Origin: Akanthomyces muscarius
Lineage: Eukaryota; Ascomycota; Sordariomycetes; Hypocreales; Cordycipitaceae
Length of the DNA stretch: 64,000 nucleotides
NCBI RefSeq assembly: GCF_028009165.1
Contig: NC_079244.1
Coordinates: forward strand, 3,906,001 to 3,970,000
Direction: 5' to 3'
The translations under genes and the position numbers were made by a program. The notes under the pieces are model-generated. The model was not told the origin of the DNA, did not search any database, and saw nothing but the letters and a program-made list of their open reading frames with translations. Positions within the stretch are counted from its first letter, which is position 1; the number at the start of each line of letters is the position of its first letter. Positions 57,582 through 64,000 of this stretch are shown here, piece by piece.

Positions 57582-60500
57582 ATGGACACGCACGGCAGCA
57601 ACTCTGGCCAGCGGCGACTGCGCCACTCTATACTGCTTCAAGATATACAGCCAAACGAAGAGAGCTCAGAAAATCGTTCTCAGCACCTGGGAGTCGTTCA
57701 ACAAGCGACACCAGTCACTACCGCTGCCCGACAGCCGAGCCCTGATGCCACCGATGCTACAAGGAGTTGGGACCCTCTTGGGCCTTCGATGATGGAGTCT
57801 CACGCGAGACCTGAGTCCCCCATCGACTATTCAGCATTGCAAATGGCGCTGCCTCTTGAATTACACAATTCCTCCGACCGCGGTTACTTTTCGCCCAACA
57901 ATCCTTTCTATACAGGGCCCGCCTACCTGGACGAGACGCAACAGCAAGAATATGCAGAGTCTGATAATGTTCCGTTGACATCCCAGGCGCAACCAATTTC
58001 TGGAGCCTCTGCGCATGAACGAGTCGAGCCGATGCCATATAACAGTCTACGTCGTTCATCCGACTTGATAAACGACAACTCAACAAGAGGGAGGCAGACA
58101 TTACGAGCGTCCGATCAAAACGCGCCGAGTTTTGCCAGCAGCCGCAACCGCGCTTATGGTATGAATCTTGTTCCTGGTGAAGCTCGCACATCTCGCTCGC
58201 CATCCCCATCGGGGGCATTCCTCCGCGCTGGCTCGATTGTAAGAGCTATGTCACAGAGAGTGGTAAATATTAGCGGAGAGAGCGAAGTTGCAGTCAATCA
58301 ACGAGCGTCATTACAGGCGGCGAGGAGCTCGCAAGTATCCGATGGGGCTATATATGATCATACTGCTGGCGGTGTGAATTCGATGCACGTGGATACTTCG
58401 TATCAGCCCCAGACCGGCATCCCAGCAGGCGAGAAAGGGATTAGCCACGGACTTGCTGCCGCATTGCCGCATAGGCCACCAGGGAGCTCTGTCAACCCAT
58501 TGAAAGGATACTCGCTTGGAGTCCTCTCTCCTCAGAGCAAAATACGACTTCGAGTCTGTGATGTTCTTGTCAGTCCATATACAGAGCCTGCCATCTTATT
58601 ATTGATTGTTCTTCAAGCTATTTTGCTGGCTGTTGAATCTGGACCAAGTGTATTCACACCGGGCCATGGGCGCCCGGAGCGATTTGGTGGACGGGTAATG
58701 GACTGGGCAATGTTAGCTCTTTTCATAATATTCACTCTGGAGATAGGAGCGCGTATAGTCGTGTCTGGTCTGGTCATGAACGCCGCGGAATACAGCACCA
58801 TTGATCGAAAGAAAGGGGTTCGTGCTATCATTTCAGAACAATATCGAACCTTCTTTCAACCCCAGCGCCAGAGATCAGTGAAAGCTAATCACCAGGCCCC
58901 TCCTGGTCAGCCAACCATCGCTCGATCATTTACGACCTTTATGCATGGGCCTCCCGGCGCACCAGAAACTGTCGAAGCTCAGATGCGTTACCAGCTTGCG
59001 CGGCGGGCATTCTTGCGACATTCCTTCAACAGACTAGATCTGATTGCTGTGCTTTCATTCTGGGTTACCTTCATTTTGGGCATCACTGGCTTAGAAAGTC
59101 GGCACCACCTGTACATTTTCAAGATGCTCAGCTGTCTCCGCATTCTGCGATTGCTCTCGCTCACACATGGGACGGCAATCATACTCCGCAGTCTAAAAAA
59201 AGCTGCACCGCTGCTTGTACGCGTTGCGTTTCTTTTGTGCTTCTTTTGGCTCTTGTTTGCCATCATCGGCGTTCAAAGCTTCAAGGCTAGTCTTAGCCGC
59301 CAATGCATTTGGCTGGATCCATTTCAGCCAACGAATTTCTCGGCTGCCTTTACGAACGACGATCAACTTTGCGGCGGCTATCTGAACAACGAGACTGGTG
59401 CTGTCATGCCTTGGCTTAAATTTGGAACCCAAGACTCTCTGGAAGGGCTTGTTCCTGGCGCAGGAAAAGGCAAGGGATTCATCTGCCCCCGCGGGTCGCT
59501 TTGTCTCCAGCAAGACAACCCGTCCAATGGTACGGTGAATTTCGACAATATCTTGCAATCTTTGGAGCTAGTGTTTGTCATCATGAGTGCAAATACCTTT
59601 TCGGACCTCATGTATCAGACGATGGCGTCTGATTACCAGCAAGCTGCACTTTTCTTCGGCGCTGGCATCATGATCATGACACTCTGGCTTACCAATCTTC
59701 TTATTGCAGTAATCACCTCGTCTTTTCAGGTTATTAGAGAAGAGAGCAAAGGAAGCGCGTTCACCTCGGATCACCAGTCGTCCACCCAACCACATTTTGA
59801 CGGACGTACCCGAAAGTCGACACTGCAACGCCTTGTTGAGAGGACCAAACTGTTCTTCACTCTAATTATCGTCTTCGGGTTGATATGTCAGGCTTGCCGA
59901 AGCGCACGAATGTCGGCGTCTCGCGAAAAGTTTATTGATGGCGCTGAAATTGCTGTCACGGTACTTTTGGATATCGAGATAGCAGCGCGACTCGCATCTA
60001 ATTGGCGAAATTTTCACCGAAGCTGGGCCAATCTGTTTGATCTTGGGCTATCAATTATAACTACTGTCATACTTATTCCGCCGATCCGCCACACAATGGC
60101 ATACTGGTGGCTTACAGTCTTCCAAATCGTCCGAGCCTACCGAATTGTGTTGGCGGTACCGATGACACGCACACTGATCTTACTTGTGCTCGGAAATGCT
60201 GCTGGTATTGCGAACCTGATGCTCTTCGTCTTTTTGATGACATTCCTCGTTTCCATTTTTGCATCACAACTCTTTCGAGGTGAGATCCCGGTGTTCAATG
60301 AAAGTGGCGAACTCAATCGCATATCGTTCTCTACCATTTACAACTCGTTCCTGGGAATGTACCAGATATTGTCCAGTGAAAATTGGACTGACATTCTTTA
60401 CTCGGTTACATCTTACGCTCATGGCTATAAGACTGGCTGGATCGGCGCTACATTTCTCATTGGCTGGTTCACGCTATCATATTTCATTCTTGTAAACATG

Positions 60501-63500
60501 TTCATTGCTGTTATTCAAGAGAACTTTGATGTATCAGAGGATGAAAAGCGCCTTGAACAGGTCAAGGCTTTCCTACAACGCAAGGAATTAGGCCAAAATG
60601 CGAGCAACCTTGCACTGTCATCAATCTTCAATCTGGGCAAGTCTCGTCGCCGGCGCGATCCTTTGGATTACGGCCCCGGCATGATGGAGATGCTTCTAAA
60701 GGATGCAGTGGTTCGTGACTTTCTCGATGATGAGAATGCTGAGCCTCTACAAGATTCTGCCGGAAATGATGGGACCGGCAGGTCCACGTCAGCCTTTCCA
60801 GCGCATTCGAATCGTGGCTTGACCGGTCTCTGGAAGCGTTTCAAAGATAAGTTCACGAACCAAGAACCAAATCCATTCTACACGAGCATCAAATTTGAAG
60901 GACCGAACGATACTCTGGACCCGCGACAAATGGCCCGTCAAGTCGTGTCTGCAGCAGCCGCAAGGCGCAAGGCTCAAAGGGAATACCTTGCGAGACATCC
61001 GAATTATAACACGACATTGTATTTGTTTCCACCAGGCAACAAATTTCGACGGTTTTGTCAGAGACTTGTCGGCCCTGCCAGGGGCTTTGAACGAGTTGAT
61101 GGAATTGACCCAAACAAAATCGCTTGGTATGCGCTCTCGGCCTTTGTCTATGCCTGCGTGGTGGCAATGGTAGTTATTGCATGTGTTACAACACCGCTGT
61201 ATCAGCGAGAATACAGAGAAGGACACGAAGCAGACAGCATCAATTGGTTTGTTTGGACAGACTTGGCATTCGTACTTGTGTTCACGCTGGAGGCGGCTAT
61301 CAAAATAGTTGCAGACGGCGCGCTTTGGACCCCAAACGCATATTTACGGAGCTTGTGGGGAATCATGGATACACTGGTGTTAGTGACACTTTGGATCAAT
61401 GTCGTTACACTTTTCATCAATGACGGAGCAGTTTCTCGAGCAGTAGGAGCATTCAAAGCACTGAGAGCCTTGCGACTTCTGAACGTCAGCAACAGTGCCC
61501 GGGATACGTTTCATGCGGTAATAATTCTGGGTTGGTGGAAAATCTTCGGCGTGAGTGACTGGCTTATTTGAAACTAAAATCATCTGTACTAATGACAAAC
61601 AGGCTGCTTTTGTCTCAATTTCATTGCTCATCCCATTCGCTATATACGGATTGAACATTTTCAACGGCAAAATGATATCATGCAATGACGGTGACGACAT
61701 AACGCAATTGACCCAATGCTTCGGCGAGTACGGGAGTATCCCTTTCAAAGATAACTGGGTGATGCTAGCGCCTCGCGTGGCAGACAATTCTTATTTCAAA
61801 TTCGACGATTTTGGTTCGTCGCTTTTTACCCTTTATCAAATTGTCAGCCAAGAAGGATGGACAGATGTGTCATTTGCTGCACAAGCCATCACAGGACGAG
61901 GATCACAGCCCCAAGACCTTGCTGCGCAGGGGAATGCCATGTTCTTCGTTGTTTTCAACTTGATGGCCACTGTCTTTGTCCTTACACTGTTCATTTCCGT
62001 TTTCATGCGCAACTACACGGAACAAACAGGCGTTGCCTTTCTTACTGCAGAGCAGCGATCCTGGCTGGAATTAAGAAAGCTCCTCCGGCAAATATCTCCG
62101 TCCAAGAGCTCCTATAATGACAAGGGCAAAGAGTGGAAGCGATGGTGCCACAAGAGAGCCATTGAGAAACGTGGCAAGTGGTACCAAATGGTCACATTGG
62201 TACTTGTTCTTCATCTTGTCCTCCTCGTTGCGGAGTTCAACAATGAGCCGCGATGGTGGGCTCGAACACGAGAATATGTATCTTTGTTATTCATCCTGAT
62301 ATACGGGGGCAACATCGCAATTCGCATATCTGGACTTGGCTGGAGCAGATTCAGGAAAAGTTCATGGGACCTCTATGCTTTGGTAGTGGTCTCAGGAGCG
62401 TTTATCGCCACGCTTTCACTTCTGATTGCCAACACCCGTGGTGAGGCTTACGAACAGCTGTATAAAATATTCTTGGTGGCGATTATTCTCCTGCTCATTC
62501 CAAGAAACGACGCATTGGACCAACTTTTCAAAACCGCGGCGGCTAGTCTGACGGTCATCAGCAATTTGCTAGCCACCTGGCTTGTTCTATTCTTGGTATT
62601 CGCTATCGCAATGACGCAGGCCTTCAGCTTAACACGATTTGGTGGGCAAGAAACGAGCGATCTGAACTTCCGTACAGTACCCAACGCGCTCATTTTATTA
62701 TTTCGAATGAGTTTGGGAGAAGGCTGGAATCAAATCATGGAAGACTACGCCGGCATTGAGCCACCTCTTTGCGTGAAGGATTCGACGTTCTTCGACAGTG
62801 ACTGCGGAAGCAAGCCTTGGGCGAGAATACTGTTTGTCGGGTGGAACATCATCAGCATGTACATCTTCGTCAATCTTTTCGTTTCTCTTATCTATGAGAG
62901 CTTCAGCTATGTCTATCAGCGATCCAGTGGCATGGCAGTTGTTGACAGAGAAGAGATACGCCGCTTCAAAGAAGCATGGAGAAGCGTTGATCCTGCTGGC
63001 ACTGGGTATATTACAAAGGACCAATTTCCCCGTTTGCTTGGTGAGCTCTCTGGCATTTTCCAAATGAGGATCTACGACCCAGAAGACTCCGTCTCCCAAA
63101 TCCTTGACGACGTGCGTGACGATGTGAGGATGTCGCGTCATTCCTCCATGGTGGCCTCGAATACCAAAAGCGATATCGATCTTGGCAGACTTAATCGAAG
63201 GTTGTCAAATCTTGATATTGAGAAAATTCGAACCAGACGCCGGGTATTCAACGTTTTTTACGAGGAAGTTCTTGTTGCGGCAGATCCTGATAGAGGTATC
63301 GCGTTCTCAGACGTTCTACTTATCCTTGCTCACTACAAGATCATAAATGATAGCAAGAGTCTCAGGTCAGCAGCATCCATCGTACCGCTTATGACCAGGC
63401 GCATCATTACTAACTATTGATAGATTGGATGAGTTTCTCCGACGAAGAGCTAGACTTCAACGCGTGGATGAAGAAATCCGACGAAGAACTGTTTTGGGTT

Positions 63501-64000
63501 TTTTTGACACACTGTAGGTGCGATCGGTGGGAAACATTTGCGCGATCATGGTTGAAACTGATTGACATCACAGATACTGGTCGAGGAAATTTAAACAACA
63601 CATGAATATGAAGCGTGCGGCGCGCATGACCATGGTCCCTCAACTAAGTGTACCTGAAATTTTGGTCGATGACGAGGAGCCAGACGTGGACACAGCTGTT
63701 GGTGCCTCCGGTAAAACGAACAGGCCGCTCCTTCCAAGCCTCAACACCAATGTGGAGACGCCGAAGAGGCCATCAGTTTGGGCAGGCGAAATCTCGCCAC
63801 GAGACTCCGGTACTCAGCACCCGCTGAGCTTCCCCAGGACGTCGGGAGGAGGGATTTCCCCGCCGGCCAGCCCAATGCGGACAAGTTTCCAACTCAGCCC
63901 CTCGGATGCTTCTAATGCGGAAGCCGATCGCAGAGGTAGATCCTTGAGCCCCGCGCAGGCCCGTGGCATGTTGGATGATTCTGTCTGGGTGGAAAGCATT
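57582..64000 (+). CDS. CCH1: High-affinity voltage-gated calcium channel CCH1 (3' end outside window)
   Basis: Plasma-membrane Ca2+ channel that works with Mid1 in stress and mating responses. Exons 57582-61550, 61603-63365, 63424-63513 and 63574 to the window end stay in frame: 1323 residues in exon 1, about 2080 in all so far. Four six-helix repeats are visible, beginning at about residues 325, 756, 1183 and 1519. S4-type segments include LRILRLLSLTHGTAIILRSL and FKALRALRLLNVSNSARDTF. Pore loops: VIMSANTFSD (I), LSSENWTD (II), SQEGWTD (III), LGEGWNQ (IV). An EF-hand-like loop follows repeat IV (DPAGTGYITKDQF). The third and fourth exons restore LRRRARLQRV and FFDTLYWSRKF, conserved in fungal Cch1. 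Confidence 0.95.

Noticed and set aside
1..64000. CRISPR arrays, rRNA genes, bacterial-type operons
   Set aside because: None seen. The spliced genes and gene content are eukaryotic nuclear, and no regularly spaced identical repeats were found.

Overview
The window is nuclear DNA from a filamentous ascomycete, most likely a member of the Sordariomycetes (gene content and style suggest Hypocreales, but this is inference). Reasons: GC-rich genes with many introns of 45-80 nt, fungal CTAAC/CTGAC branch sites, and fungal-type orthologues throughout. About 25 protein genes were resolved to exon level by joining GT..AG introns; no rRNA, tRNA or CRISPR array was recognised.

Layout: 1-788 tail of an indoleamine 2,3-dioxygenase; 1443-5338 RPB2 (RNA polymerase II); 5711-6060 PET117 (cytochrome oxidase assembly); 6318-12168 a 5.85-kb DNA transposon; 12303-13001 VMA10 (V-ATPase G); 13186-15030 CTNNBL1-like armadillo protein; 16157-19917 MIT-domain protein; 20303-22532 GUF1 (mitochondrial EF4); 23667-24958 alkaline ceramidase; 25284-25746 prefoldin subunit 1; 26576-27734 coiled-coil protein; 27863-28867 HEM25-like carrier; 29048-30295 COG8; 31082-32122 TLC-domain protein; 32544-35961 SLA1; 36729-39675 AMP deaminase; 40280-41598 YEA4-type nucleotide-sugar transporter; 42309-44044 CDC55 (PP2A B subunit); 45279-46169 unknown; 46563-47253 Cys-rich GPI-type protein; 47515-50392 MSH5; 50882-51343 EMC5; 51968-53377 HMG-box factor; 54767-57085 PHD-finger protein; 57582-64000 CCH1 calcium channel (cut by the window end). 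Nearly all are conserved single-copy housekeeping genes, so the host part of the window is ordinary.

The exception is the transposon. It has long terminal inverted repeats (TIRs) and is flanked by a perfect 9-bp direct repeat, which fits a Mutator-like element (MULE). It carries three intron-rich genes: a central AT-rich transposase (14 exons in my model) and, next to each TIR and reading inward, two small genes that are paralogues of each other. Both encode an N-terminal C2H2-type finger (C-x8-C-x14-H-x3/4-H), a WY motif and a C-terminal C-x2-C-x6-C-x8-C knuckle. One paralogue is GC-rich, the other AT-rich like the transposase. A GAA-N4-TTC inverted repeat recurs in the element's introns and in the upstream regions of its genes. 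The element sits inside what was a promoter region of about 380 bp shared by PET117 and VMA10. This symmetric finger gene / transposase / finger gene design is the most unusual thing in the window.
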